Below, piece after piece: positions 22,212 to 30,503 of a DNA stretch of 35,771 nt. The notes under the pieces were generated by a model. It had not been told where the DNA came from. It made no database searches and worked only from the letters and a program-made list of their open reading frames with translations. The translations under genes and the position numbers were made by a program. Within the stretch, counting starts at the first letter, position 1. Each line of letters begins with the position of its first letter. This stretch comes from an uncultured Oscillospiraceae bacterium. Its GTDB lineage: Bacteria; Bacillota; Clostridia; Oscillospirales; Oscillospiraceae. The stretch is taken from contig CAJULD010000029.1 of assembly GCA_910587505.1 (NCBI GenBank), positions 1 through 35,771 of the forward strand, in the 5' to 3' direction.

Positions 22212-23273
22212 TCAGTCCTCCCAGGGCAGGATGTTCACCCTGCCAGGCCGGGGCAGCACCGTGGGGCTGGCCTCCAGGTCCGCCGCCGGCAGGGTAAAGC
22301 GGTAGTTTTCCACGCTCTCCAGGTCATAGAGCAGATTTCCCAGGAAAGCCAGCGTCACGCTTTTACCCAGCATAGCGCCGGTAAAGACCTCCCGCAGCGC
22401 GGCGTCTACGGCGGCGCGGGCCTCTTCAAAGGTAAATCCCGCCGCCGGCCGAAGTGAGACGGAAATATCGACGGCATGGACCGTGGGAGGCAATACCCGC
22501 AAATCTACCGAAATTTCCCGCTTTTCCTGTAAGTATTCGTTGACCTCCGACAGGAGTGTCTCATCGGGGATTCCCGCGTCGGTGGCAACATACAGGTCCA
22601 CGGATCCCACGCCCCGCGGCCGCCCCACCGCCACCGCCGCGGCCACACCGTTGCGGGACAGGGCGGTCTGTTCGTAGTAGGCGGCGTTGGCCCCGTTGGG
22701 CAGGCGGCGATAGCTGTCCAGCAGTCTCTGGCGCAGCGCTCCGTCGCTTTCCGCGTCGTCGCCACCGCTGAAGGCCTCCGGATTGGTGCAGGCCTTCACG
22801 CCCACCGGCATGGCGGCCATGATGGTGACCGTGTTGGCGGCCACGTTACCTGCCTTCCCCGGTTCCAGCGCGGCTGCGGGTGCATCGACGTACAGTTCCC
22901 CTGCCCGCAGGACTACGTTGTCTGTGGTGGCGAACCGGACGCCGGCTTCCGTCATGCAGACGGTGCCGGATTTGACCGGCAGATCTCCGCTGACCGCCAC
23001 GGAAACGCCGAACCGCAGCGTTCCGGTGGCGCAGGTGGCGACGCTCCGGCTGATTCCCCGCAATTGGGCGTGGCGCTCCAGGTATTCCCCCCTGGCTGTC
23101 TGGGGGAAACTCTGGTCCAGCAGCCACTGGGCCTGCAGGTACAGTCCATGGATCTGTGCTGCGGCGGCATACAGCCGTGCGGCCAGGTCGCAGGATGCAT
23201 TGGGGACATAGCCGCTGGTCTCGCCGAAGGCGGCCAGCATTTCCCCGTAAATGGAGGTAATTGTTTTTTCCAC
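22212..23273 (-). CDS. baseplate J family protein (XkdT-like)
   Basis: 353 residues; matches the Baseplate_J/gp47 family across its length: N-terminal helical region (ARLYAAAAQIHGLYLQAQWL), SFPQTARGEYLERHAQLRGI, a central beta domain and the VGSVDLYVATDAGIPDETLL block near 220. Forms the wedge that joins hub and fibres. RBS GGAGGG just upstream; tightly follows the gp25-like gene. Confidence 0.9.
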   Translation of the reverse strand: MEKTITSIYGEMLAAFGETSGYVPNASCDLAARLYAAAAQIHGLYLQAQWLLDQSFPQTARGEYLERHAQLRGISRSVATCATGTLRFGVSVAVSGDLPVKSGTVCMTEAGVRFATTDNVVLRAGELYVDAPAAALEPGKAGNVAANTVTIMAAMPVGVKACTNPEAFSGGDDAESDGALRQRLLDSYRRLPNGANAAYYEQTALSRNGVAAAVAVGRPRGVGSVDLYVATDAGIPDETLLSEVNEYLQEKREISVDLRVLPPTVHAVDISVSLRPAAGFTFEEARAAVDAALREVFTGAMLGKSVTLAFLGNLLYDLESVENYRFTLPAADLEASPTVLPRPGRVNILPWED

Positions 23274-23289
23274 AGTATCCGTCCCTCCT

Positions 23290-23634
23290 TTAAATGGTCA
23301 CGTCCACGGCCAGCTCTGCGCCGTGATAGTCCAGCAGTACCCGGACCCGGACCCGCCCCGGCGCTTCCGGAGCGAGGATCACGTCTGTGACGGTGACGTC
23401 CTCCTCCGCCAGCGCTTCTGCGACGTACTGCCGCGCGGCAGACAGCCGCCGGGCGGCGGGTTCCCTTCCCAGCAGATACAGGCGGCTTCCCAGACGGGGG
23501 AGCAGGGGCAGGCCGCCCCTGCGGGCGGTCAGTCGGAACAGCACCCGCTCCAGCAGGGCGTCTGCACCCTGGCATCGGACGATGCCGCCCAGTCCGTCCG
23601 GGATGTAGTCTCCGTTGTGAATTCTGGCTTCCAT
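23290..23634 (-). CDS. baseplate wedge protein, gp25/GPW-like (XkdS-like)
   Basis: 114 residues. LLERVLFRLTARRGGLPLLPRLGSRLY is the gp25/GPW core (the low, regular, near-EPR type loop is GSRLY), followed by helices and a beta end. Start has AGGAGGG in a 19-base block identical to that before the spike gene. Acts as the first wedge subunit around the hub. Confidence 0.8.
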   Translation of the reverse strand: MEARIHNGDYIPDGLGGIVRCQGADALLERVLFRLTARRGGLPLLPRLGSRLYLLGREPAARRLSAARQYVAEALAEEDVTVTDVILAPEAPGRVRVRVLLDYHGAELAVDVTI

Positions 23635-23653
23635 AGCGTTTCCCTCCTGCGTG

Positions 23654-24154
23654 TCAGCTGCAAAGGCAGGGGCGGTAGGGCTGCCCGTTGACGATCAGCG
23701 CGCCGTTGACCCGGAGCGTCCCGTTGACGGTTACCGGTCCGTTCAGTTCTACCTCGCCGGTGAGCGTCAGGTTTCCCTCCGTCTCCCAGTCTCCCTCTGC
23801 CGAGCCGTTCCCCTTGACGGAGATGCCGCCGTCCCTTCGCAGATAAATGGAGGCCTCGCCGCTGGAATACAGAAACAGCTCTCCGGGGGCCATCCCATCC
23901 GGGGCCGCCCCGGTGGTCTCCGCCGCTACGACGCACTGCTCCTGGCAGCCTGTGCCGCCCTTGACCACCAGTACGGTGTCCCCCGCGGCGGGCTGCCAGA
24001 CCAGCCCGCCGGGAGCGAAGACCTCCAGATCCCGCTGCTCACCCCGCGTCATGACCGAGGCGCTGCCGCCGCCGATGGTGGTCACGCCCATGTCGGCGGC
24101 GGTGCTTTCCCGCTCCGCCCGCTGGCGGAGGGCAATTGTTCTGGATAACCACAT
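23654..24154 (-). CDS. baseplate spike / assembly protein V-like
   Basis: 166 residues. N-terminal helix, an OB-like central part (GGLVWQPAAGDTVLVVKG) and a C-terminal beta-helix made of repeating VNG units (ELNGPVTVNGTLRVNGALIVNG), the usual gpV spike design for piercing the membrane. The ATG at 24154 has AGGAGGG with 7-base spacing and overlaps the hub gene by 73 bases. No obvious metal-binding tip His motif seen. Confidence 0.8.
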   Translation of the reverse strand: MWLSRTIALRQRAERESTAADMGVTTIGGGSASVMTRGEQRDLEVFAPGGLVWQPAAGDTVLVVKGGTGCQEQCVVAAETTGAAPDGMAPGELFLYSSGEASIYLRRDGGISVKGNGSAEGDWETEGNLTLTGEVELNGPVTVNGTLRVNGALIVNGQPYRPCLCS

Positions 24155-25098
24155 AGCGTTTCCCTCCTGCTGATTGTTATTTCCGTCCGCTCCCCGTCCT
24201 CATCCATTCTGCTGTGGGAGCGGACCACGTCGTATTGCCCGGTCAGATTCAGTCTGGCCAGAGACAGCTCCACCCGGTCTCCCGGCATGGCGGCGAATGG
24301 AAAAGGCAGCTCCAGGTCGATTTCCAGCTGTTCCAGAGCGGATTGCGCGATCTGATACTCTCCGGTATACCGCCGGTCCTCCGCGGTGCTTCGGGGCATA
24401 TACAGCACGTGCCGCCGCTGTCCGCCGGCTTTGATGAACGCCTCGTTGGAGACCGGGTGGCTGACGCCCTGTACCTTGTCCTGAATCAGTACCTGGGAGA
24501 TCACCCCGTAGCGGGATTCCCGCTTCCGCAGGGACAGCAGCGGCGTATCGCCATTCACCTTCAGTGCCTTTCCGCTGCCCCACAGAGACGCGGTAACCAG
24601 CGTGCCGTCCGGCATAAAGTAGGGATCAAAGCCGCCGAAGCGGTGGGTAAATCCCTGCAGCGCCTTCCACTGACTGGAGCCGGAGGCCACGGCGTACCGT
24701 TCCCCGGAAATATCTTCCCGCCGGTCGATTGCAAGCCTGTACGGGGAGACATGATTTTCCAGTATTTCGGAAAGCGGCGCCCGCTCATAGGTCAGTGCCT
24801 CGGACTCGTTGTCCAGCAGCAGCGCCGCCATGCCCCGGCCTTCCAGCGTGACAAGGAGTCCCTGCCGGGACAGGGAGATCTCGTAGGCGTCCACTACGCC
24901 CCGCAGCATGATCTCCCCGTCCTGATACGCGGTAAATCGTGTCGCTTCCGGCAGAATTTCCGCCATTCCGGCATCATACAGGCAGGTGGCGGTCATACTG
25001 TCGCAGGGTACGCCCCCGGTATACTCCAGATCCCACCGCAAGATCACCGGCAGCGCATACCCGGCTCCGTCACAGGTCTCCAGACAAATGCTCAGCAC
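24082..25098 (-). CDS. tail hub protein, XkdQ/gpD-like
   Basis: 338 residues from GTG at 25098, chosen because it overlaps the LysM gene stop in the compact style of this operon; upstream frame has no RBS. Beta-rich N-terminal region, a domain resembling the hub fold of phage late D proteins (GVVDAYEISLSRQGLLVTLEGRG, LPFPFAAMPGDRVELS, YDVVRSHSRMDEDGERTEI). The last 25 residues are encoded in the 73-base overlap with the spike gene and look nondescript, so a natural run-on is possible. Confidence 0.75.
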   Translation of the reverse strand: MLSICLETCDGAGYALPVILRWDLEYTGGVPCDSMTATCLYDAGMAEILPEATRFTAYQDGEIMLRGVVDAYEISLSRQGLLVTLEGRGMAALLLDNESEALTYERAPLSEILENHVSPYRLAIDRREDISGERYAVASGSSQWKALQGFTHRFGGFDPYFMPDGTLVTASLWGSGKALKVNGDTPLLSLRKRESRYGVISQVLIQDKVQGVSHPVSNEAFIKAGGQRRHVLYMPRSTAEDRRYTGEYQIAQSALEQLEIDLELPFPFAAMPGDRVELSLARLNLTGQYDVVRSHSRMDEDGERTEITISRRETLCGYPEQLPSASGRSGKAPPPTWA

Positions 25099-25664
25099 GG
25101 AATCACCACCCTGTCCCCCACGCGGATCAGGTTGGGATTTTTGATGCCGGGATTTGCCTTCAGCAGGTCCTCCAGCGCCACGCCGTACCGCCGGGCGATT
25201 CCCCACAGGGTGTCCCCGCTGACGACGGTGCAGACGTTTTCTATCCGCGCGTTTCCTGCGGGCAGAGCCGCCGTTCCTCTGTAGCCTGTCTCTGCCAGCG
25301 ATTCACTGTATCCGTCGAACCGTTCCTGAAAGGTAAAGCTGTAGCGGACGTAATCCGGCAGGGGCGCCTGCTCCAGCTTCAGGCTGGTGAAGCAGGCGTT
25401 GGAAATCTGCCACAGCGGATGGATCAGCAGGCCGGGGCCGTCGTTGTAGAACACGGTGGCCAGCCGTCTGAATTCGTCATAGGCGCCGTCCCCGGCAAAT
25501 TCGCCCCATCCCTGCATGACCCGGCAGCTCATCCCCAGATCCTGCATGAAATGGCGGCCGAAGGGCACCTTGTGCACCGCCACCTGCCGCTCACAGGTGA
25601 TGGAATAGACGGCGGGGTTGTGGGGCCAGATATAGTCCTTGTAGCGCATGGGAGTCAGAAGCAT
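25092..25664 (-). CDS. LysM-domain tail protein (XkdP-like)
   Basis: 190 residues. N-terminal 130 residues resemble the DNA-circularization/gpN-like domain of contractile tails; the last 45 are a LysM module (VVSGDTLWGIARRYGV, then NLIRVGDRVVIP), the peptidoglycan-binding domain. XkdP sits between tube/tape measure and hub. Preceded by a gene that replaces the tape measure. Confidence 0.85.
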   Translation of the reverse strand: MLLTPMRYKDYIWPHNPAVYSITCERQVAVHKVPFGRHFMQDLGMSCRVMQGWGEFAGDGAYDEFRRLATVFYNDGPGLLIHPLWQISNACFTSLKLEQAPLPDYVRYSFTFQERFDGYSESLAETGYRGTAALPAGNARIENVCTVVSGDTLWGIARRYGVALEDLLKANPGIKNPNLIRVGDRVVIPC

Positions 25665-25679
25665 TCTCGCGCACCTCCG

Positions 25680-26399
25680 TCAGTATAATGGAAACCCGTT
25701 GTCATAGCGCCGCCCGTCCCGCTGGAAGGCCAGCGACACCGCCTCTGCCGTCAGGGGAGCGGGCCCCGGAGTGACCAGCTCCCCGGCCGCTCCGGTCCAA
25801 CGGTTCGCCGGAGGTTCCGGCCGGGCCGTTACTGCCACGCCCGCGCCCTGAGGCGGCTGCACGTCCGGCATGAGCCCTGTCCGGGCGGAGGGGAGGGGGA
25901 TGTCCCGCTCCTCCGGCCGGGCCTGCGCCGCTTCGGCGCCGGCCGGTTCTCCTCCCGTATCCGCGCGCACTGCGGGCGCGTCCGGGAGAGCTCCCTGTAA
26001 GTTGGCATATGCCGTTTCCAACCCGGGAGCTTGAGCGCCCTCTTCTTCACGGCGGCGCTCCGGTTCCGGAATGTTCCCGCCGCCGGAAGCAGGAACGGTT
26101 TCCGGCGCGCCGGTCTCCGCGCGTTCCAAAACATACTGTCCCGCCCGTTCCGGATTTCCGGGCTGCGTGGAAACCCCGGCCCGAACCGGCTCTGCCTGTC
26201 CGCTTTCCCGATGCAGGGACAGAAATTTTTCAGGATCAAATGTCCCGCTCTCCCCGGATTCCTCCGGCGCAGCCCTCCGAAGGCCTTTTTCGGCCGCCGT
26301 CTCCGTCAGCCTTCGCAGCTGTTCCACCAATCGGGAGAGGCTGTCCAGGGCGCTGGCGGGGAGCTGAAAACTGACCTGAATCTGTTCCTGCTCTTCCAT
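25680..26399 (-). CDS. low-complexity protein in the tape-measure position
   Basis: 239 residues. Residues 10-40 form an amphipathic helix (ALDSLSRLVEQLRRLTETAAEKGL); the middle 150 residues are Pro, Ala, Glu and Gly rich and probably disordered; a conserved-looking end reads AFQRDGRRYDNGFPLY. ATG overlaps the tube gene stop (ATGA). A true tape measure is usually 600-1500 residues with long coiled coils and membrane segments; this is far shorter. It could be a short ruler, a chaperone, or a scaffold. Function unknown. Confidence 0.6.
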   Translation of the reverse strand: MEEQEQIQVSFQLPASALDSLSRLVEQLRRLTETAAEKGLRRAAPEESGESGTFDPEKFLSLHRESGQAEPVRAGVSTQPGNPERAGQYVLERAETGAPETVPASGGGNIPEPERRREEEGAQAPGLETAYANLQGALPDAPAVRADTGGEPAGAEAAQARPEERDIPLPSARTGLMPDVQPPQGAGVAVTARPEPPANRWTGAAGELVTPGPAPLTAEAVSLAFQRDGRRYDNGFPLY

Positions 26400-26788
26400 C
26401 AGGCGGCCACCTCAATGCGGCTGGCGGCCACCACGGTCACTTTCTCCGCTACCATGGAGCCAACCTTTCCCTCCTCCTGAATGGCGCTCCACTGACACCC
26501 GCTGTAAATGACCTTGCGGTCCGGCTTGCAGATGACCAGGGAGAAATCCGCCAGCGCGAAAAAGTCGATCCCGTCGCTGATGGCGTCGTCGGTGGCGTAG
26601 AGTCTGGTCAGCTCCAGCACGTATTTGTTCTGTCCGTTGATGGTCGCCACCGGCTCGCTTTCACCGAATGCCTCCACCACCTGACTTGTCTTGGTGGCCC
26701 TGGCGGTATAGCTCTGCACCACCGCCACCTTCCGGCCGTCCAGCTCCAGGAAAATGTCGCAGCTGGTAGGGAATCCCGTTATTTCCAT
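26399..26788 (-). CDS. tail tube protein (XkdM-like)
   Basis: 129 residues from the ATG at 26788, selected for AAGGAGGAG before it. Beta-sandwich pattern with FPTSCDIFLELDGRKVAVVQ at the start and a repeated beta-strand alternation; the size fits XkdM/FII tube subunits. Lies directly downstream of the sheath gene as in all contractile tails. Confidence 0.8.
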   Translation of the reverse strand: MEITGFPTSCDIFLELDGRKVAVVQSYTARATKTSQVVEAFGESEPVATINGQNKYVLELTRLYATDDAISDGIDFFALADFSLVICKPDRKVIYSGCQWSAIQEEGKVGSMVAEKVTVVAASRIEVAA

Positions 26789-26798
26789 CGTCTCCTCC

Positions 26799-27857
26799 TT
26801 AAATTGTGATATGGGCGGTGAGATAGATCTGATTGAGCCCGTGGGCCACGGAGAAGCTGAATTCCACCAGACACACTGTGGGATCGTCCTCCCATACCGA
26901 TACCGCCACGTCGCTGTAGCTGTCAATGATTTCCGCCTTCAGCTTGTTTTCCAGCTCCACGATGGTCCGGGAGCGAATGGCGCCTCTGGTCTGGACCGTG
27001 TTTTTGGTCTGACTGAACCGGCTGCGCAGGCTCTGGCGGATGGTGGGGATCACGTCGTCCACAATCAGAATCGTGGTCAGCTCCCGCCATGTGGCGTCAT
27101 CCGCGCCGCCGGTGGTCGTCCGGGTCGTGATGCCCCGGACAGGGGAGACCACGCCCCCCACCGCCTCCAGAGGCGTCACGCCGCCGCGGATCAGCCGGTC
27201 AATTTCATTGTCGCCATAGGTCTCGTTGACGCCGCCCAGACCGGGCAGATGCGTGCCGTTGAGCGGAATGGCGGGGTCCCGTGTTGTGGCCGTGGCCGCC
27301 GCCACGGCCGCAGCGGCAAAGACGCCGGGAAGCGTCTCGCCCCGGCTGTCCAGCCCGTCCGGGCCCACCAGAACCATGCGCTCGCTGTTGAGCGCTTTGG
27401 CCCGCTCCACCAGCTCTGTCACGGACGCGCCGCTCATGCCCACCACGGCAATTCGTTCCCTTCGCGCGGCGGACGCGCTCTCCAGGCTGGCGCGCAGCGC
27501 CTGCTGCACGGTCAGCTCGCCGCTGTCGCAGACGATGACCTGCGCATCCTCCACCGCCTGCAAAGCGGCGAAGGCGCGGGCGTAGTCGTCCCCGTCCACC
27601 TTGACGGCGGCCACCGAAGAGGCGCCCCCCAGAAACAGCAGCTTCAGAATGGTGGACATGCCCGGTGCGTCCGCCGCGTCTTCGCCGAAGGCGTTCAGTC
27701 CCATCTCATAGCTGGTCAGTCTGACGGCCGCATTGGCTGTGCCGCCGGCGCTCTTTGCCGCCACGCCGATGGTGCGGGCGGCCCGTCCGCCCCGGACGGA
27801 GGCGGACGCGTCATAGGAGGAATACACTCCCGGACGCTCATGGATGATGCTTTTCAT
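26799..27857 (-). CDS. tail sheath protein (XkdK-like)
   Basis: 352 residues from the ATG at 27857, which overlaps the preceding stop. PGVYSSYDAS at the start and the C-terminal block with WRELTTILIVDDVIPTIRQSLR, then ...KLKAEIIDSYSDVAVSVWED match the subtilisin-like sheath family. Contractile protein of the tail. Short compared with many sheaths, in line with the compact module. Confidence 0.9.
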   Translation of the reverse strand: MKSIIHERPGVYSSYDASASVRGGRAARTIGVAAKSAGGTANAAVRLTSYEMGLNAFGEDAADAPGMSTILKLLFLGGASSVAAVKVDGDDYARAFAALQAVEDAQVIVCDSGELTVQQALRASLESASAARRERIAVVGMSGASVTELVERAKALNSERMVLVGPDGLDSRGETLPGVFAAAAVAAATATTRDPAIPLNGTHLPGLGGVNETYGDNEIDRLIRGGVTPLEAVGGVVSPVRGITTRTTTGGADDATWRELTTILIVDDVIPTIRQSLRSRFSQTKNTVQTRGAIRSRTIVELENKLKAEIIDSYSDVAVSVWEDDPTVCLVEFSFSVAHGLNQIYLTAHITI

Positions 27858-28357
27858 TTGGTCACAACACCTTTCAAAATAAAATCGGACAGCAGCAGGC
27901 CGTCCTCCGATGACGCCGCGGTAAAATACGCGCTGCACCCCAGGCTGCCCCGCCGCAGGAACATGGCGGTATCCTCGTCCCAGACCACCTCCTCCCATTT
28001 CAGCTCCGTGGGCCGCAGCCCGGAGGGCAGACCGTTCAGCATGATCTGGTGCAGTGCCTCCAGCACCTGGTCGCAGCCTTCCGTCCCGTCTTTGGGAGGG
28101 CAATAGATATCCAGGGACAGCGTCAGCTCCAGGCGCATTCCGTATACTTCCTGACTGACCTGGGTGGCCGGATCGACCCGCTGTCCCAGGTAGCTGCTCA
28201 GCGCGCCGCCCCGGCTTTCGCCGGTCCGCAGCCCCACGGCTACCACCGGCCCCGGATAGGCCCTGGCCCATCCGGGGGCGCAGGCGGTCCGGACGCGGAT
28301 TCCGGCTGTCTCCAGAGCACCGGCGATTGCACTTTTGACCTGTTCCAGACCGTTCAT
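27854..28357 (-). CDS. tail completion/terminator-like protein
   Basis: 167 residues from the ATG at 28357 (the longer frame upstream overlaps the previous gene and has no RBS). Two beta-rich halves with LELTLSLDIYCPPKDGTEG and GLRPTELKWEEVVWDEDTAMF. By position, between head-tail connectors and sheath, this is the tail terminator or YqbJ-like slot. ATGA overlaps with both neighbours point to translational coupling. Confidence 0.55.
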   Translation of the reverse strand: MNGLEQVKSAIAGALETAGIRVRTACAPGWARAYPGPVVAVGLRTGESRGGALSSYLGQRVDPATQVSQEVYGMRLELTLSLDIYCPPKDGTEGCDQVLEALHQIMLNGLPSGLRPTELKWEEVVWDEDTAMFLRRGSLGCSAYFTAASSEDGLLLSDFILKGVVTK

Positions 28358-28686
28358 GCCGCCATCTCCTTCTTTCGGCGCAGGATAGCCCGGCTGTAGA
28401 GCGTCTCCTGTCGGAAGCAGACGGGAGCCGCCTCCTGGGCGATAAAGCGTTTGCCGCCGAACAGTATCTCGTCTCCCGGCTTCAGCTCCGGTTCGGCGGG
28501 ACCGATGTACAGCCATCGCCGCCCGTCCGCCGCCCCCAGCGGCGTGACTGCCACGGGAGGATCCTTTGTTTCTTTCAGAAGAAGCTGCAAAAACGCCCTG
28601 ACGGTCATTTCCACGCCGGTCTCCCGCTGAATCAGCGTAAGCTGCTGCCCGTATTTCTCCATGATCTCTTCCAGCCGCTTTTTCAT
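28354..28686 (-). CDS. head-tail joining protein
   Basis: 110 residues. Helical start (KKRLEEIMEKYGQQLTLIQ) then a beta part with ELKPGDEILFGGKRFIAQEA, the pattern of head-closure/stopper proteins (YqbH/gp10-like). Position and size are the main evidence. Confidence 0.6.
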   Translation of the reverse strand: MKKRLEEIMEKYGQQLTLIQRETGVEMTVRAFLQLLLKETKDPPVAVTPLGAADGRRWLYIGPAEPELKPGDEILFGGKRFIAQEAAPVCFRQETLYSRAILRRKKEMAA

Positions 28687-29048
28687 CCCTTTACCCCCTG
28701 AAAGGCAAATTCGCCGTCGCCCCGGTACGGAGCCATCATACCGGCGGCCTGCCTCCGCATGGCGGCCGCCGTTTCACAGGCCTGGCCGCCTCCGCCGGTC
28801 CGCACGCTTACGTCGCCCACGGTAAACTGCTCCGCGTTCTCTTCGCTGCGGCAGGGCAGCAGCCCCGCCGCGGCCAGCAGAGCCGCCGCGCAGGGGAATG
28901 CGTCGCCGCAGTCTTCCGGACGGATTCCGTCCTTCAATTGCCGGGAAAGCTCCGCGTCCGCGGCGGTGCACAGCGCCGTCAGCAGGGGCTTTTCCTCTTC
29001 CGAGGGGCGGGCGATAACGGCGGCCAGGTAAAAAATCTGTTCCAGCAT
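28683..29048 (-). CDS. head-tail connector, gp6-like
   Basis: 121 residues, all-helical pattern with Ala/Cys-rich helices and a conserved-looking FYLAAVIARPSEEEKPLL start. gp6-like adaptors bind below the portal. Follows the major capsid gene and overlaps the next gene by 4 bases. No stronger motif visible. Confidence 0.55.
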   Translation of the reverse strand: MLEQIFYLAAVIARPSEEEKPLLTALCTAADAELSRQLKDGIRPEDCGDAFPCAAALLAAAGLLPCRSEENAEQFTVGDVSVRTGGGGQACETAAAMRRQAAGMMAPYRGDGEFAFQGVKG

Positions 29049-29067
29049 ACCGGCATACCCTCCCGGC

Positions 29068-30099
29068 TCAGATGGTCAGGATTTTTCCCGCGTCCGTGTA
29101 CAGCTTGGCAAAGCCGGAGATGCTGGTGATGGCGGCCCGCTCCACCTGCCGGTCGATCAGCTTGTCATACTCCACCATCACGTCGCCTGCGCTGACCATT
29201 TCCAGCGCGTAGTTGCGGTCCAGACCGATCAGCTTTCCGCCCGGCATGGCGCTGGTGCGCAGCAGGGTAGCGCCCAGCGGGGAGGTGAGAACGCCGGTCC
29301 CCTGGAAATTGAGCCCCGTCAGCGGATTCTGGAATTCGCTCATCTTCAGCATATCCAGCATTACCCCGTTGGGCGCGAGAATGGTATTCATGGTATAGGG
29401 ATCAAACTGCGCCCAGAAGTCCAGCAGCGCCTCATAGGAAAGCGTGCCCTTCGTGCCGCCGACGGGGGAGGTGCCCACGGAGAACGCCTGGGCGGGATTG
29501 TTGTTGCCGTCGCCCTCGGTGATGACCCTGATGGCATCCTTCAGATGCATTCTGGCAATGTGACTGCCGATCTGCCGCAGGGTGATGGAGAACAGATCCA
29601 GCCGCTGGAACCGGATGGCCTCGTAGGAGGCCACCAGCATCCGCCCTCTCTTGTGGAGCTTCACCAGATTGCTCTGGGTCCGCACGGTGGTCTGCGGCAG
29701 CTGGGAGCCCTCCTCCACCCGCTTCAGGTTTTTTTCCTCCTCGCTGGGCACGGAGGAGATGGAGCGGTAATCCATCCCGTCGAACTGGGTGGTGGTGGCG
29801 GTAATGGAGGGCAGGATGTTGTCCTCCTCCATGCCCTGCCGCACGATCCGGGAGACGAACTCGGGGAACAGCACGGCGGACTCCGTGGTGCGAAAGAACT
29901 TTTCCACCACGTCAGACCGGCTGCCCTTTACATGGATGTCGAACCGCTTGAGCTGGCGCTGGAAGGCGTCCAGACCCTCCAGGGGGGTGCCCCGGTAATT
30001 CTCGCTGGGGTCTGCGGCCTCCAGTACCTGGGTGAAGGACTTCCCGGCCTCGCCGTACATGCCCTTTTCCAGTCTCAGATTGTCGTAAGTATAAGCCAT
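29068..30099 (-). CDS. major capsid protein
   Basis: 343 residues from the ATG at 30099; AAGGAGG lies 9 bases upstream (a second ATG at 30105 is 3 bases after it and less well spaced). Contains the HK97-like features: helical N-arm, VEKFFRTTESAVLFPEFVSR, an E-loop-type region and a long spine helix (RRMLVASYEAIRFQRLDLFS area), with AAITSISGFAKLY at the end. Similar in style to the encapsulin-like capsids of clostridial PBSX phages. Confidence 0.85.
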   Translation of the reverse strand: MAYTYDNLRLEKGMYGEAGKSFTQVLEAADPSENYRGTPLEGLDAFQRQLKRFDIHVKGSRSDVVEKFFRTTESAVLFPEFVSRIVRQGMEEDNILPSITATTTQFDGMDYRSISSVPSEEEKNLKRVEEGSQLPQTTVRTQSNLVKLHKRGRMLVASYEAIRFQRLDLFSITLRQIGSHIARMHLKDAIRVITEGDGNNNPAQAFSVGTSPVGGTKGTLSYEALLDFWAQFDPYTMNTILAPNGVMLDMLKMSEFQNPLTGLNFQGTGVLTSPLGATLLRTSAMPGGKLIGLDRNYALEMVSAGDVMVEYDKLIDRQVERAAITSISGFAKLYTDAGKILTI

Positions 30100-30113
30100 C
30101 TCCATTCTCCTCC

Positions 30114-30452
30114 TTAAAGCATGATGGTCACGGTTTTGGCGGCGGCGTCCACGTCGGCCACCAGATATTCCCGGCCGCTGCCGGCGGTTTTCACGCCGCC
30201 CTTCCCGTCGGCGGCCAGAGTCTGATAGCCCACAGCGGGAGCCGTTCCCGAGTATCCCACGGACACGAACCCGCCCACCTGCACGGTGCAGGCATCGTCC
30301 CTGCAGCAGAGCGCCGCGCCGCAGAACCCGTCGTCCGCGCTGCACGCGCCCACGGAGCCGTTGCCGGTCATTTTGACCACGTGCCCCCCGGTCAGGCCGC
30401 CGCCGAGAAAGGTTGCGCAGATCTGGCCCACGCCTTCAAAAGAAACGCTCAT
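30114..30452 (-). CDS. capsid decoration / DUF2190-like protein
   Basis: 112 residues; AGGAGG before ATG. Small beta-rich protein with repeated Gly-Gly turns (FLGGGLTGGHVVKMTGNGSVG, VGYSGTAPAVGYQTL), like DUF2190 or head decoration proteins that sit between protease and capsid genes. Two Cys pairs are noticeable. Confidence 0.6.
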   Translation of the reverse strand: MSVSFEGVGQICATFLGGGLTGGHVVKMTGNGSVGACSADDGFCGAALCCRDDACTVQVGGFVSVGYSGTAPAVGYQTLAADGKGGVKTAGSGREYLVADVDAAAKTVTIML

Positions 30453-30503
30453 AAAAGATCCTCCTAAAGTAAATTTTCCGGAATTCAGTCCAAAGCCGTG
30501 AAA

